A DNA stretch of 64,000 bases from Bettongia penicillata ogilbyi (GCA_023548195.1 JAJHZJ010000008.1:4984215-5048214), one strand, 5' to 3'. Positions 33,816 to 45,818 are shown, counted from the first letter of the stretch. The notes: a model not told the origin generated them from the letters alone. Made by a program: numbers and translations.

Positions 33816-34059
33816 TACACACATATGAAAAATCCCTATGTAAACAAAATTTATTTTTAAAAGAAGAGAGAAATAGGTCAGTAAAACCAATGAGCACATA
33901 AAAAAAACCCTGATGTTATATGCAATGTTCCACAGGTAAGGAGCCTCCCTCCAGGAAAGGGGCAGGGAAAGTATCAAAACTGCATTTTTTAAAGCAAGAA
34001 TATCTAAAACAAAATGGAGGAGGCAAGATGGGGCCAGAATCTAGTGGTACTGGATCCCT

Positions 34060-34325
34060 GGCAACCAGGTGGTGGAGAGGATAGAGCCCTGACCCTGGAG
34101 TTAGGAAGTAATGAGTTCAAATTCAGCCTCAGATACTTATTAGCTGTGTGACCCTGGGCAAGTTACTTAACCTCTGTTTGCCTCAGTTTCCTCAATTGTG
34201 AAATGGGGATAACAACAGTACCTATTTCCCAAGTTTGTGGGAAGGGTCAAATGAGATAATATTTGTGACATGCTCAGCGCAGTGCCTGACATACAGTGAA
34301 TGCTCTATTGTTAGCTATCATTATT
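34060..34325 (+). repeat. SINE with MIR-like half
   Basis: CAACCAGGTGGTGGAGAGGA to GAATGCTCTATTGTTAGCTA. It ends about 20 bp from an ACSL1 splice donor. Confidence 0.8.
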
Positions 34326-34341
34326 CTTATCATACGCTTAC

Positions 34342-34443
34342 CTTATTTTTGCACAAGTCTGCATAGGATCCACTGAAGCCTTTCTTTTTGGCCCAGGAAG
34401 ACAGTGTCTCCACATCTGGTACCACTATAGCTATGAGAAATGC
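34342..34443 (-). CDS. ACSL1: ACSL1 coding exon (AFLIAIVVPDVETLSSWAKK)
   Basis: 34 codons of the C-terminal small domain, AFLIAIVVPDVETLSSWAKK then KGFSGSYADLCKNK. The acceptor is TTAAAG and the donor is AAG/gtaagc. Confidence 0.97.
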
Positions 34444-35027
34444 CTTTAACACACACATAACACAGATCAATTAGAATCATACCTTGGCCAGAAGTCCCCG
34501 AGCATCAATGGGTATGGGGGAATCCTGAACCATACATGCTAAGAGAATGCTACTAAAACCTAAATTTCCTTGAATTTAAAGGAATCCCCATTTTTATTTC
34601 TGTATGACAAGATCTTCACTGAGAAAGCACTACTTTTATCATGTGTATTAACAGTGAATGAAGGCTTAAAGCCACAGCAGGCAATGATCACAGAGGCACA
34701 ACGTTCAAATCTTTCCTAATTCTCACAAAAAGCTCTGACCTTATGAACTGTCCCATGTCAAGCCTTCTGCTTAACGCAGGTGGAAAACTGATAGAGAATC
34801 ATCCTTTAGGAGGTCCTCTCACACCTGCCCATTACTCACTTGGGAGGCTGGTTGCTATAGGCTGGTGCTGTACATTCTAGATTCTTGGGCTTAACAGATT
34901 AATATATAAACTGAGTATGCCTCAAGTAAGCAGAACTAAAATACAGAATAGCTTAATGACTATTCTGCTCCCACTGCTTCATGGTCACGGGCATTAACAT
35001 GCAAAAATAGTGACTCAGAGAACACAC

Positions 35028-35171
35028 CTGTAAGCTTTCCCCATGTACAAACACCTGAGCAACAGGCTCACTTCGCTGGTAGATATTTTCAATTTTTTCA
35101 GGTGCTATGTATTCCCCTTGGGCCAGTTTGAATATATGTTTTTTCCTGTCAATGATCTTCAAGGTCCCATT
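35028..35171 (-). CDS. ACSL1: ACSL1 coding exon with the FACS signature motif
   Basis: 48 codons from [20 protein letters not shown] through [20 protein letters not shown] to [28 protein letters not shown] is the fatty-acyl-CoA synthetase signature linking the large and small domains. The donor is CAG/gtgtgt. Confidence 0.98.
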
Positions 35172-35659
35172 CTGGATAAGAGATAAGAAAAAAGAGAGCA
35201 TTTTTTTACCCACAAAATGAACAGCTCTGACATAGAGACCACCAGCCCTTGTCACAATTTAGACTTTATTAAAATAGCACCATTAGTGTCCTCTTGTGTA
35301 TTTCTGGTGGAAGAGAAACAAGTATTGTCCTCTCAAGTGACAGATGACTTGGGTACATCCATTGAGCCCATACTGGCCCATCAGATTCCTGGGCCTGGGA
35401 GAAAGAGGAGTTGTGATTTCCATATCCAATTAGCCTCTATACACAATTAACATGTGCACGTAACAGGTGCACATTCAGGATCAGCTATCAAGAGCTCTGA
35501 GGATTCTTGCTATAAAGAGGCTGCCTGACCTCAACCACAAGAAGAAGGACAAAAGCCTCTTCTTCACATCTTCCAAAGCTCCTTTCTCTCTTAAATTCCC
35601 AAACACGCTATTTAGAGACTCAGAGAGAACTGAGTTACATAATCTAAGAATTGGAAGAA

Positions 35660-35850
35660 ACTGAGAATCACAGTTCTAGAACTGCAAAGGACCTTAGAAG
35701 TAATGAAGAACAATCCATTTTATATATGAGGAAACTGAGACCAGAGAGTTTGGCAGACTCATCCATATATCACTAGCAAGAGTCAAGTGTCATTCGAACT
35801 CATGTCTTCCTGATTCCAGGACCAGCTTTCTGTCTACTATTGCCAATGGT
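35660..35850 (+). repeat. MIR/Ther-type SINE
   Basis: AACTGCAAAGGACCTTAGAA, TATATGAGGAAACTGAGACC. Confidence 0.65.
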
Positions 35851-35959
35851 GCCAAACCAAACAGAGACCACTAAACTACATATAAGGATCCCTGTGGACC
35901 ACACACTGACCTCTAATACCATAAACTAACATTATCTGTATTTTATTTTGTTAAATATT

Positions 35960-36490
35960 TCTTAATTAAGAATGGCTGAATAAATTGTGGTATATGCATG
36001 TAATAGAATACTATTGTGCTATAAGAAATGATGAACAGGAAGACTTCAGAGAAGCCTGGAAAGACTTATATGAACTGATGCTGAGTGAAGTGAGCAGAAG
36101 CAGGAGAACATTATACACAATAACAGCCACAATGTTTGATAACTGACTTTGACAGATTTAGCCCTTCTCAGCAATTCAAGGACCTAAAACAATTACAGAA
36201 GACTTGTTATAGAAAAATGCCATCCACATCCAGAAAAAGAACTATGGAGTGAAGCATGACTATTTTCTTTTTTGTTTTTTCTCTTTCTCATGGTTCCCAT
36301 TTGTTCTAGTTCTTCTATACAACATGAGTAAAGTGGAAGTATGTTTAATAGGAATGTATATGTAGAGCTTACATAAGATTGCATGCTGTCTCAGAGATGG
36401 GGGACAGGGATAGGGGAGTACAAGGATGGGGCAAAAATTCAAAACTTATGGAAGTCAATGTTGAAAACTAAAAATAAATAAATTAACTTA
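35960..36490 (+). mobile_element. L1 3' end
   Basis: AGAATGGCTGAATAAATTGT, GAACTGATGCTGAGTGAAGT, GAATGTATATGTAGAGCTTA and an A-rich end. Confidence 0.8.
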
Positions 36491-36494
36491 AAAG

Positions 36495-37150
36495 ATATGC
36501 CCCAAATCACCAATAAGAGGAATGCAAATTCAAACCTTTTAGTTTACCTCAAACTTAATTAGCAAATCAACCAAGACATCAAAAAAACAGATAATCACTG
36601 CTGGATGGTCTTTGGGAAAATATGTGTATGGATGAACCATAGCAGGAATTGTGGATTGGTCTATTCTGGATCATAATTTGGAATCTTGGGGAAAAAAAGT
36701 GATTCAAACTTTAATATTGTTTGGCCCAGGAACCTTACCTCCGTTTGTCTCAGTTTCCTCATCTGTAAAACGGGGGTAAGAATACCACCTACTTCTCAGC
36801 GCTGTTGTAAAGATCCAATGAGATAACATATGTAAAAGTGCTTAGCACAGTGCCAAGCACACATAAAATGTGAGTGATCAGCAGCAGCATTATTTTTATC
36901 ATTACTAGGCACATACCTCAAGGAGGTCAAGATAGAGTGAAAGGTGCAGTCTATGCCAAAATATTCATAGCAGCCTTTCCATGGTAGCAAATACCTGGGA
37001 ACAAACTGAATGCCTATCAAGTAGGAAATGCCTGAACATATATGATATAGAGATGCAATGGAATATCGCTGTACTGTAAAAAATGATGATTGTGAGGAAT
37101 TCAGAGAAACATGGGGAGAACTGGTGCTAAGAAAAATGAAAAGCAGAAAA
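36495..37150 (+). mobile_element. Older L1 3' region carrying a nested SINE
   Basis: AAATCACCAATAAGAGGAAT and ATTCATAGCAGCCTTTCCAT are L1 phrases. A MIR-like piece (36719-36895, GTCTCAGTTTCCTCATCTGT) is nested inside. Confidence 0.6.
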
Positions 37151-37459
37151 TGATTTCAAAATGTAAGAAAAAGGGCCCTAAAAGGAAGCCAGGTAGTTAA
37201 TGGTGATAATCAGTCTTGGTCCTGGACAACAGAAGAATAAAACATGAGAGAAGGCGAGACTATGGGGCAGAAAGTGCCACACATTCTCAGATACACTGAC
37301 TATTTTTATTTTACTGTTTTTCTTTCTTAGAAGAGAAGGTACAATGGGGACAGGGATGGGTGAGAAATGTGAGATGAATGATGATTACCCAACAGATTCT
37401 GTCCCATCCCACCTCGTTTTAGAGTAAAATATCAGAGAAAAGAGGAGAGATTCACTTAC

Positions 37460-37576
37460 TGGTAACCATTTTCCAATGTCTCCTGTGTGCAGCCACCCAT
37501 CTTTGTCCAGAGCTTCTGCTGTTTTTGCTGGGTCCTTCAAATAGCCCTTAAATACATTTGGCCCTTTCACACATAT
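37460..37576 (-). CDS. ACSL1: ACSL1 coding exon with the GWLHTGDIG motif
   Basis: 39 codons, [19 protein letters not shown] to [15 protein letters not shown]. The Asp of TGD binds the ribose hydroxyls of ATP in this superfamily. The acceptor is TTCTCAG and the donor is CCA/gtaagt. Confidence 0.97.
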
Positions 37577-38225
37577 CTGAGAAAAGGGGGATTTTCATAC
37601 CATTAATGCCATAAACTAAATTGCTAAAGCAGAGATAAAGTTCAATTCATGAGATTTAATAAGGCTTTTCTCAAAAGGAAAAAAAAATATTTTTCTCCCA
37701 GTAGCTGTACTCTAGAGCTGGAGAAAGACTTTACAAGAAGAACCTGGCAGTGATAGATGAGATGTCAGGAGGGGTCTGGTCAAAGTGCTTAGGGTTAAAG
37801 ATAGTCCCTATCTCACTCCTGGCCCCAAATTCCCAACAAAGTACCTTTAGGTCATTAGGACCTCATTATTTAACCTGTAAGAAATTCAGTAATTGGTACC
37901 TAGGGTAATTAGGACCTAAGCTCCAAGGACAGAGGCCACTGGAAGCCTCCAGGCTCTACAAGCCCCTGGGTCCAGTTCATTTCCTGCTTTCTCAGGGAAA
38001 GAACAGAGGCATTACTGCCTAACTTCTGTACTCCATGCCCATAGTGTCTCCCTCCTACTACTTTAAAAGCAAAGGCATCTTAAACGATATTAAATGTTTC
38101 ACTGTAGAATTACCGATTAGATTAAACCTGCAAGTTCCAACTTGCAGCTGCCTTCTCTTGAAAGTTAGGGGTGACAAAAGGAGACGACAGGGTGAAGCTT
38201 CAACAATCAGTACAAATTTACTTAC

Positions 38226-38314
38226 CTCACCTTCTCCTTTGGCAGCCATATAATTCATTTCTTCTACATCGACAAGCTTTACAAGGTTGCAAGGCATTGG
38301 AGCACCAACGTGGC
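38226..38314 (-). CDS. ACSL1: ACSL1 coding exon (HVGAPMPCNLVKLVDVEEMN)
   Basis: 2 nt plus 29 codons, GHVGAPMPCNLVKLVDVEE to YMAAKGEGE. The donor is GAG/gtaagt. It continues the nucleotide-binding domain, and the sequence is nearly the human ACSL1 sequence (VKLVDVEEMNYMAA). Confidence 0.97.
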
Positions 38315-38423
38315 CTATGCATCAAATCAAATATAACCATCACTCATTTCGGACCGGTCACCATCCCCTTGGCACCTGGCTCAAGAACTTTTATTCAGTG
38401 ACATTCATCCAACACATTTATCA

Positions 38424-38692
38424 TTGTTTTTTGGTTATTTCAGTTGTGGCTAACTTGTAGTGACCCCATTTGAGGCTTTCTTGGCAAAGATACTGGAGTG
38501 ATTTGCCATTTCCTTCTCCAATTCACCTGACAAATGAGAAAACTGAGGCAAACAGTTATAATATAAACATTAAATGACTTGCCCAGGATCACATAGCTAG
38601 TAAGTGCCAGAGGTGAGATTTGAACTCACATGGATGAATCTTCCTGACTCCAGGCCCAGCACTCTATCCGTTTCACCACCTAGCTGCCCCAA
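38424..38692 (-). repeat. Marsupial tRNA-like SINE, inverted
   Basis: TTTCTTGGCAAAGATACTGG, CTTGCCCAGGATCACATAGC, CACCACCTAGCTGCCCC. Confidence 0.85.
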
Positions 38693-38747
38693 CACATTTA
38701 TTAAGGGTCCACTATGGTAGTAAAGCTAGGAGGGGATGTGGCGGTTA

Positions 38748-38885
38748 GATCAGAGGTTCTTCATCTTTTTTTGGGTCATGGACCCCTTTGGCAGTCTGGT
38801 GACCTATGGACCCCTTCTCAGAGCAATGTTTTTAAGTGCATAAAGAAAAATACACAAAATTACAAAAGGGAGTAATTATACTGAA
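38748..38885. repeat. hAT-like DNA element, left half
   Basis: TCAGAGGTTCTTCATCTTTT, GGACCCCTTTGGCAGTCTGG. Cut off at a microsatellite. Confidence 0.55.
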
Positions 38886-38892
38886 AGTTATG

Positions 38893-38904
38893 TGTGTATA
38901 TATA

Positions 38905-38937
<33 letters not shown>

Positions 38938-39012
38938 ACACACATATATACGTATGTTTATATGTATGTATATATATATAAAATAGTGTTCATTCATTCA
39001 TTCATTCTGCTG
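38893..39012 (+). repeat. Compound TA/TATG and ATTC microsatellite
   Basis: TATATATA, then TATG repeats, then (ATTC)4, placed at the start of a duplicated block. Confidence 0.9.
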
Positions 39013-39302
39013 TAATAGTCAATATGACTCCCCAGTTTTGAGTCTTGTCTCAGACACTTGACTAATTTTGCCACCTAGAGCAAATGACTTAACTTTTCAA
39101 CCGTAGGTGACTCTGTAGACTTTGATCTACTAAGTCCAAGAGGAGTCATGATCTGGTAAACTAGACTCTCATCCTGAGAAACTCCCTACCTGCCAACCCC
39201 TCAAAGCTCCTTTGATTTCCTCTGCATGCATAACTCAGTGAGCTCCACAGTGAGGGAAAGAAAAAGATGGGAGATGAACCATTCCTTTCTTCAAGGCACA
39301 GG
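39010..39302 (+). repeat. Intronic duplicated block, copy 1
   Basis: About 280 bp (CAGTTTTGAGTCTTGTCTCA to CATTCCTTTCTTCAAGGCAC) repeated at 40352-40642 with moderate divergence. Confidence 0.85.
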
Positions 39303-39559
39303 ATCAGAAACCCTGGTTTTCAAATGCTGCCAAATGCTATATATGACCACAGGCAAGTTACTGAACACCTGTTTTCCCAGGTAACTTGCTAAAGCTATAA
39401 ATAATAAATTGCTGCTAATAGCATCAGTAGAAGAAGTGGGGAGTTTCCTTATACAATCAGGTCAAAAGTCTGGGCTGAAAAAAGAAAAAGTCTACTTCAT
39501 TATGCTAAGCACTGAGGGAGAGAGAAAAATTGAAAAGACATAGTGTCTGTCTTAAAGCT

Positions 39560-39705
39560 TATAATTTAGGGTATTATGTACACATACACACATTCATACA
39601 GTGTGTAGATGCATATAAATAAAATTTATATATACACATGTACACACATATACACACAAACACACATATACGTATACACGAACATTTTGTATGTGCATAT
39701 GTACT
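39560..39705 (+). repeat. CA/TA-rich low-complexity tract
   Basis: ACACATACACACATTCATAC and similar. Confidence 0.8.
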
Positions 39706-39858
39706 CAGCTGTAGTGCGACTATGCTGACCTCAGGAAGTCAGGAAGACCAGTTAACTTAATCTCTGGCCTTGGTTACTCATTTAAAAGATGCGGAGGTGG
39801 GAACCCACATTGTCTCTAAGCTAGAAGCTTTTCTTCCAACTCTCTCCCTCTCTCTCTA

Positions 39859-39889
<31 letters not shown>

Positions 39890-39890
39890 T
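39859..39890 (+). repeat. (GT)n microsatellite
   Basis: ACACGTGTGTGT... about 14 units. Confidence 0.95.
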
Positions 39891-40351
39891 TACTACCTCT
39901 CTCCCTCCATATAAATGAGTTTCAGATCCAGAACTGGAGAAGTCTCTTTCCAATGCTTCCTGGGCTGGACATTTATAATACTTTGCTGAAGGCCAATAAC
40001 GACCAAAAAAACCAAAACAAAACACAACTTGACACCATGTTAAAAAATCCTAGGTCTGTGTTTTAGTTAGCATTTTAGAGTACTTATTAGATCATTTATT
40101 TAGTTTTCAGAGAAGTAATCTTTGAGGGTTAATAAGATGATGAATATTTTGTATTCAACACATTTATTTCACAATCCCTATGCAAATATATCTATGTGTA
40201 TGCATAAACATTAAATGTACACACATATAAACTCTATAGTGATAATGGAGGTATGCATTAATATGTGACATAGTACAGATATGTGCTACATGTGTATACA
40301 TGCATGCGTATGCACACACAAATATATCTGTATATATGAGAGTTGATCTGC

Positions 40352-40642
40352 TGTAGTAGTCCGGATGACTTCACAGTTTTGAGTCTCATCTCAGACACAC
40401 TTGATTAACTGTGCCACCCAGAGCAAATTACTTAACTTTTCAACCTGAGGTGACTTGTAGGACTTTGATCCACTAAGTCCAAGAGGAGTTCTGATCTGAT
40501 AAACTAGACTTTCACCCTGGGAAATTCCCTACCTACCAACCCCTGAAAGCTCCTTTGATTTCCTATGCATGGGTAACTCAGTGAGCTCCACAGTGAGGGA
40601 AACACAAAGAGGGAAGAGGAACCATTCCTTTCTTCAAGGCAC
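40352..40642 (+). repeat. Intronic duplicated block, copy 2
   Basis: CACAGTTTTGAGTCTCATCT to CATTCCTTTCTTCAAGGCAC. Copy 2 ends about 180 bp from the YGQTE exon. Confidence 0.85.
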
Positions 40643-40821
40643 AAGTGTAGGGAGAAGAGAAGACCCATGAACACAGACTGGCACAGATCACTTCAGATGA
40701 CACAGCAGCTGCAAAGTATTTGGCCTGAAGACTCAATGTGCGCAGAAGTCTGAGAAGCATCCCTTAAAATCTCTGATTAATTAACTTAACATTAGAGAAG
40801 TCATGAGAAGTACAACCATAC

Positions 40822-40894
40822 CAGCTGTCCAGTCTCCTGGCACCGTCAAGGAACATCCAGCTGTGCATTCTGTTTGTCCATAGCCTTCATAGAA
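40822..40894 (-). CDS. ACSL1: ACSL1 coding exon (FYEGYGQTECTAGCSLTVPG)
   Basis: 24 codons plus 1 nt, FYEGYGQTECTAGCSLTVPG then DWTA. YGQTE is the A5-type motif contacting the adenine of the acyl-adenylate and lining the acyl pocket. The acceptor is ATTGTAG and the donor is G/gtatgg. Confidence 0.97.
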
Positions 40895-41059
40895 CTACAA
40901 TATCAAAAACATTAAAAGTTATTTATTGTCATCAAAAGCTTTATATCACTATTGAAAGGGGCCACATTTAACTGACCCCTGAGTTCTTGTGGACATGCCT
41001 TAGAGTTTAGTCCAGTCAGCCATTTATCTGAGTTTAATTTTCACCTGACCACTGTGAAG

Positions 41060-41215
41060 AAAGAAAAGAATATAAATGTGTAAATGTACACATGCATATA
41101 TAGGTAAACGATACAGGTGCATATGTGGATATGCACATGTGTGTACATATAGGCACATGTATGGTTGTGCAGACATACACACACTGATGCATGTATGAAC
41201 ACATGCACATCATGT
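41060..41215 (+). repeat. ATGTGCA-rich low-complexity tract
   Basis: Irregular CA/TG/TA repeats. Confidence 0.75.
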
Positions 41216-41524
41216 GTCAACTTTAAGTCCTGTTTCTGTTCCAGGTGATTCTCTAAGAAAGTCACAAAACAGCTGCTTCTCTGTATCGGCAAAGGGACTG
41301 TTCTCAACTGGGGAATTCCCTATACCAATGAAATGATGGGTCAAAGATATACATTCAGGCAGGTTTAAATGTTCCATATATACACCAACCTACCAAGCTA
41401 TGAACGCAATGACTTTACTAACCCTTAGCTGTCAGAGGTGCCCATGTTTGCATTTTGCATTGAGTTTCCTTGGTCTCCCAACAAGGGCTTTATTTCTTCT
41501 TTTAAAAATGCTATAAAACAGGGA

Positions 41525-41715
41525 GTTTTTAACCATTTTTGCATCATGCATTCCCCTTTGCTATTATGATTAAGACTTCAGATCTCACCTCAGAATAATG
41601 TTTTTAAATGCATAAGATGAATACGATTTTGTGGAAAATAGTTATGTTGAAACAGTCATCTCAAAACACCTTTTTAAAGTTAAGAGACCCCAGGTTAATA
41701 ATCCCTGCTTTAAAT
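41525..41715. repeat. hAT-like DNA element
   Basis: GAGTTTTTAACCATTTTTGC, CAGAATAATGTTTTTAAATG, AGACCCCAGGTTAATAATCC. Confidence 0.5.
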
Positions 41716-42064
41716 TGAGAATTTTGATCTTGTGTTAATTTTAATAAAACTGGATTAAAGACATGAGATAGTTTTTTAAAAGATATATGCTATGTACTAT
41801 TAGTCTATGTGTTTTCCTCAGCTAATCAGCTATGCTGAATTCTACATTTGTTTATTTAAATAATAAGTTCTAAAATACATTATAGTAGTAACTTTTGATA
41901 AGTTGATCTGCTGCCTCAGGTTTGTCTTAAAGGACAAATATTTTTTATTTTAAAGAATAAACAGTGAAATAGTGTTAATGTGTTTAACGAAGTAGCAGTC
42001 ACAAGGAAGTAACATTTAAATTATTTGATATTTCATTGTCTAAAATTTATTTCATCCTTTATGA

Positions 42065-42112
42065 TTGATAATTATTTAATAATTATCAATTGATATAATT
42101 GATAATTATATA
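42065..42112. repeat. AT-rich nested palindrome
   Basis: GATAATTATTTAATAATTAT then CAATTGATATAATTGATAAT, several overlapping inverted repeats. Confidence 0.8.
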
Positions 42113-42499
42113 TATACAAAGTTGATATTTTGCATATGTTCAATTTTTTTTAAATGACCACTGATAAAATAAGTGCGAAACCAACATCTAACACCATTTG
42201 TAGAGTTGTGAGTTGGTGCTATTTTTTTAGAACAGTATGGTAATTATCAAAGAAAAATAATGAAAATGAAAATATTCTTTGATCAACTGTCTCACTACTG
42301 GGACGGCATTCTGAGGATATCAAGAGGACAAAGGACCTGTACAAAAACATTTAGTATGCTTTAGCTTGTGTTAGCAACATATTGGAAACTTCTGTGCAAC
42401 AATCAGGGAAGAGCTCAGCAAAATGCGGTACCCATCCATGTGTTTATTACATAGTACAGGGAGCACCTGAAGTGCTCTGCGTGGGCCTCAGCTTGGTGT

Positions 42500-42720
42500 C
42501 GCTCAAGGTGCTGCTGTTCGTTGTACTTCATTCTGGAAGAGGACCATGGCATCAGGGAGGTGATACCATGACATGAAAGTGAACTGGGATAAAGTGAGGG
42601 AGGGCTGTGCAAAGTCCCCAGCCTCACTTACACCTCTGGAGCCATCTGATCGGGGACCAGTGGTTCAGGACCACTGGAGGTGGCTCAGTGCAGTGGGGGA
42701 CAGTGGCCTTTTCAAGCTAA
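42500..42720 (-). repeat. Dispersed marsupial repeat, inverted
   Basis: CTGGAAGAGGACCATGGCAT, GGGAGGGCTGTGCAAAGTCC, ACCTCTGGAGCCATCTGATC, complementary to 3880-4145. Confidence 0.6.
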
Positions 42721-42749
42721 AGTCTTAATGTCTATTTGGTGATTAAGAC

Positions 42750-42895
42750 ATAAGAAATGAGATGAAGAATGGTGAAGAAGAGGAAAAGGAGAATATGAAG
42801 GAGGAGAAGAAAGAGGAGAAGGAGAGGGAGAAAAAGGAGGAGGAGGAGAAGATGGAGGAGGAGGAGAAGAAAAAGATGATGATTTGGGAGGGGAA
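42750..42895 (+). repeat. Polypurine (GGA/GAA) tract
   Basis: About 140 bp almost entirely purine (GGAGGAGAAGAAAGAGGAG etc.). The ACSL1 transcript strand is the pyrimidine one. Confidence 0.9.
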
Positions 42896-43534
42896 GACCC
42901 TAAGGGCCTCAGTTTACTCATCTGTAAAATGAAGAGACTGCACTAGATGGCACCTCAAATTCCTTCTAGCTATGCAACTATGACCTCATGTCTTCATATA
43001 TTTCTATACATGGGATATGACATTAAAAAACAATTTATAAGTTTATACATGAGACAGAGACTAGAAGGGACTCAGCATTAAGCTATTGTTTTGTACAATT
43101 TATATTTCCCCTTTTCCATAAACTACACACCCCCAACTATTTACAATTTTGTTTAACTTAATTTTATTTCATTTTAACTTTTATTCTAAACAATACCAAT
43201 CTCAACAAAAACAAAGAACTGAATAAAACATTTTTCTTTCTTTTTTTTTTAAAAGCACTAATATTTGCAATCTATTCCTTTGAGAACAGAATCCTCTTCT
43301 AAGAAGCGTAATTAACACCTACAGCCTTCTTGGTAAAGAAATGACAGTTGGGTATGTCAGTGAGAACCATTGTTGGTGCCTCGTGATTTCCCCATGGATC
43401 TCTGAAGTGAGCGCTAGGAAATGCTCTCCTGGTCACCTGTGGAGACTCTCCAGTCCCAGTCGTGCAGACTCTATGAAAAGGGGGGGAGGGGTCAGGCCTT
43501 TACAGCACGAGGTGGCCATCACGTGGTACAGCAC

Positions 43535-43790
43535 ACGGAGTCCTACCCTTGGAATCAGGAAATCCCAAGTTCAAATTCTACCTTAACTACTTACTAGCTG
43601 TGAGACACTGGGCAAGGCAACTTTACCTCTCTAATGCCTAAATCTTCCCATCTGTAAAATGGGGATAAGAATATCACCTACTTCACAGGGTTATTGTGAG
43701 ATCAAATGAGATAATGCATAAAAAGTACTTTGTAAACATTAAAGTAATATGTGCTAGCTATAATAATAATAATTATTATTATTATGAAAG
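43535..43790 (+). repeat. SINE with MIR-like half
   Basis: CGGAGTCCTACCCTTGGAAT, GGGATAAGAATATCACCTAC, and an AATAATAATTATTATTATT end that is itself palindromic. Confidence 0.8.
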
Positions 43791-44187
43791 ACAAAGACAT
43801 TTCCTCACTTTGAAGTACAACAATCCCAGCTACTGAACAAACAACAAAGACTTTCAATGGTCAGTATGGCAGATGTGAATGTCCCATTCATAAATGGTGT
43901 ACCAAGGAGAGGAGGGCACAGGGATAGGCTTCTGCTGGAAAGGGCACACAGGGGTTTTCTGTTTCATGGTTCAAGACTATGCTAAGCCCAACTATGCCTA
44001 AAGACTATGTGCCACTGACCAAGGCAGGGAACAGCACATGCAATTTCATGTCATCACGCAAAATATACAGACTGGGCCTTGAGGAATGACAACACACATA
44101 ACCCATTTGCTATAATTTTGTCTCTTCTTCCAGATACAAAACTGCCAACTAAAATGCTGCCCCTTCTCCCATGCAAGGGATTGAACG

Positions 44188-44193
44188 CACATA

Positions 44194-44227
<34 letters not shown>

Positions 44228-44228
44228 G
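44188..44228 (+). repeat. (CA)n microsatellite
   Basis: ACGCACATACACACACAC..., about 46 bp before the splice donor of the TGAAPVS exon. Confidence 0.95.
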
Positions 44229-44274
44229 TTCACCGCTCATCTGGATAAACCCCCAAACAACTATGACTACTTAC

Positions 44275-44370
44275 CTGACATCCAAGTGCTGCTCTCAGAA
44301 AGGTCAGAACAGTTGCTGATACAGGGGCTGCTCCAGTGATCATTAACCTCACTTTCCCTCCAAGACTTGC
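44275..44370 (-). CDS. ACSL1: ACSL1 coding exon (ASLGGKVRLMITGAAPVSAT)
   Basis: 32 codons, ASLGGKVRLMITGAAPVSAT then VLTFLRAALGCQ. ITGAAPVS is the conserved adenylate-binding block. The acceptor is TTTAAG and the donor is CAG/gtaagt. Confidence 0.97.
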
Positions 44371-45184
44371 CTTAAAGGGGTAGAGAGGGAAAAAAGAAAG
44401 GATGCTGGGTGACCATATGAGAACTGACGCTCCCTGCTAAGCATTGTCAGGAATTTTTCTGATGCACTGAAACCTCTCTGAACCAGTGCCCCGTCCGCAG
44501 CTCCAGTTCTGTTCACAGCTCCAGTTCTGTTCTCTCAAGGCCATGCTAACTTGTGCTTAAGCTAATGATTCAGCAGAAATCAGAACATCCAGAAAGCCAC
44601 AGAGGATGGATGCTGGGCCCGGAGTCAGGATTTAAATACTGCCACCTCTCCTAATTAGTGAGCTCTGTGTGTGTGACTGGGGATACACCTTCTCCCCTGG
44701 GCTTTTGCAACATGGCTGTCTACTGGTTCTCCTCCCTTCTGATGGACCACTCCCTCCTTGGTTTCTTTGGTGGATTGCTGTCCTTCTCTCACCTCCCAGC
44801 CAGGCTGGTCCATGGCCTCTCATGGGGCCTTTTTCCCCCATTTTTATATTTCTGGTATACCATTATCTCCCACAGGCTCAGTGATCATCCCTCTATAGAT
44901 GACCCCCAGTTCCATCTATCCAGCCCTAACCTCTCTCCCAAGCTTCAGTCCTGCATCACCGATTCCTAGCTAGATGTTCTAAACTCTTTATATGTTGGAG
45001 AAAGAACGTCAAGGTGGGGGGACTGTTTTTCATTTTGTATCCATATCCCCTTTGTCTAGTATGGTATCAGGCACATGGCACACACTAAATAATTAATTGT
45101 TGAGTTTAATTTTAACCTCATCCCTAAAATGAGTATAATATAGGATGCCCCGAAATCGCTTTTGAGGATACCCTATATCAAATC

Positions 45185-45361
45185 TATGAGGCAACAAGGT
45201 GGTGCAGTAAATAGAATGCACAGGTCTCGATTCAGGAAGACTCTCTGGCCTCAGACGTTTACTAACTGTGTAACCCTGGGCAAGACATTTAACCTTTTTG
45301 CTGTAGTTTCCCCATCTGTAAAATGAGCTGGAGAAGGAAATGATGAGCCACTCCAATATCC
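45185..45361 (+). repeat. Marsupial tRNA-like SINE
   Basis: GAGGCAACAAGGTGGTGCAG to AATGATGAGCCACTCCAATA. Confidence 0.8.
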
Positions 45362-45362
45362 A

Positions 45363-45396
45363 GTATCATCTACTACTACTACTACTACTGCTGCTA
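45363..45396 (+). repeat. (CTA)n/(CTG)n trinucleotide repeat
   Basis: ACTACTACTACTACTGCTGC, placed at the end of a SINE. Confidence 0.9.
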
Positions 45397-45520
45397 CCAT
45401 AGAAAGAGCACCTGGGTTTAAGGTCCACCTCTGATGCTTTCTACCCATATGATCTATATGATCCTGGGCAAGTGACTCCTTTTCTCTGGCTCTCAGCAAA
45501 GCGAGGAGGTCAGACTGATT
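45397..45520 (+). repeat. MIR-like SINE fragment
   Basis: AAAGAGCACCTGGGTTTAAG, CTGGGCAAGTGACTCC. Confidence 0.55.
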
Positions 45521-45523
45521 CAG

Positions 45524-45818
45524 CATTTGTTAAACTGTGGCTCTTGACCCCATAGGGGGTCATGAAAAATCTGGCAAGCGTAAAAGGTTTCTGAAGATGC
45601 AATGACCAAAAATTAATTAAAAATCAAATGCATAATGAATCTGAGGTGCTTCTGGGAGCACTCGCCCATGTGGCATCGGACAACTTCCCAGCAGCCTTGG
45701 TTCTGAACACAAAGTGTGCACACTTTGTACAGTGCATGCTGTCATGCCATACAATGCCAATGAAAGCTGCCAAAAGGTGAAAAGGGGTCCCCAGGGGAAG
45801 AAGTTTAAGAAGCCCTGG
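45524..45818. repeat. hAT-like DNA element
   Basis: AAACTGTGGCTCTTGACCCC at one end and AGTTTAAGAAGCCCTGGGC at the other. The interior is not coding. Confidence 0.55.
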
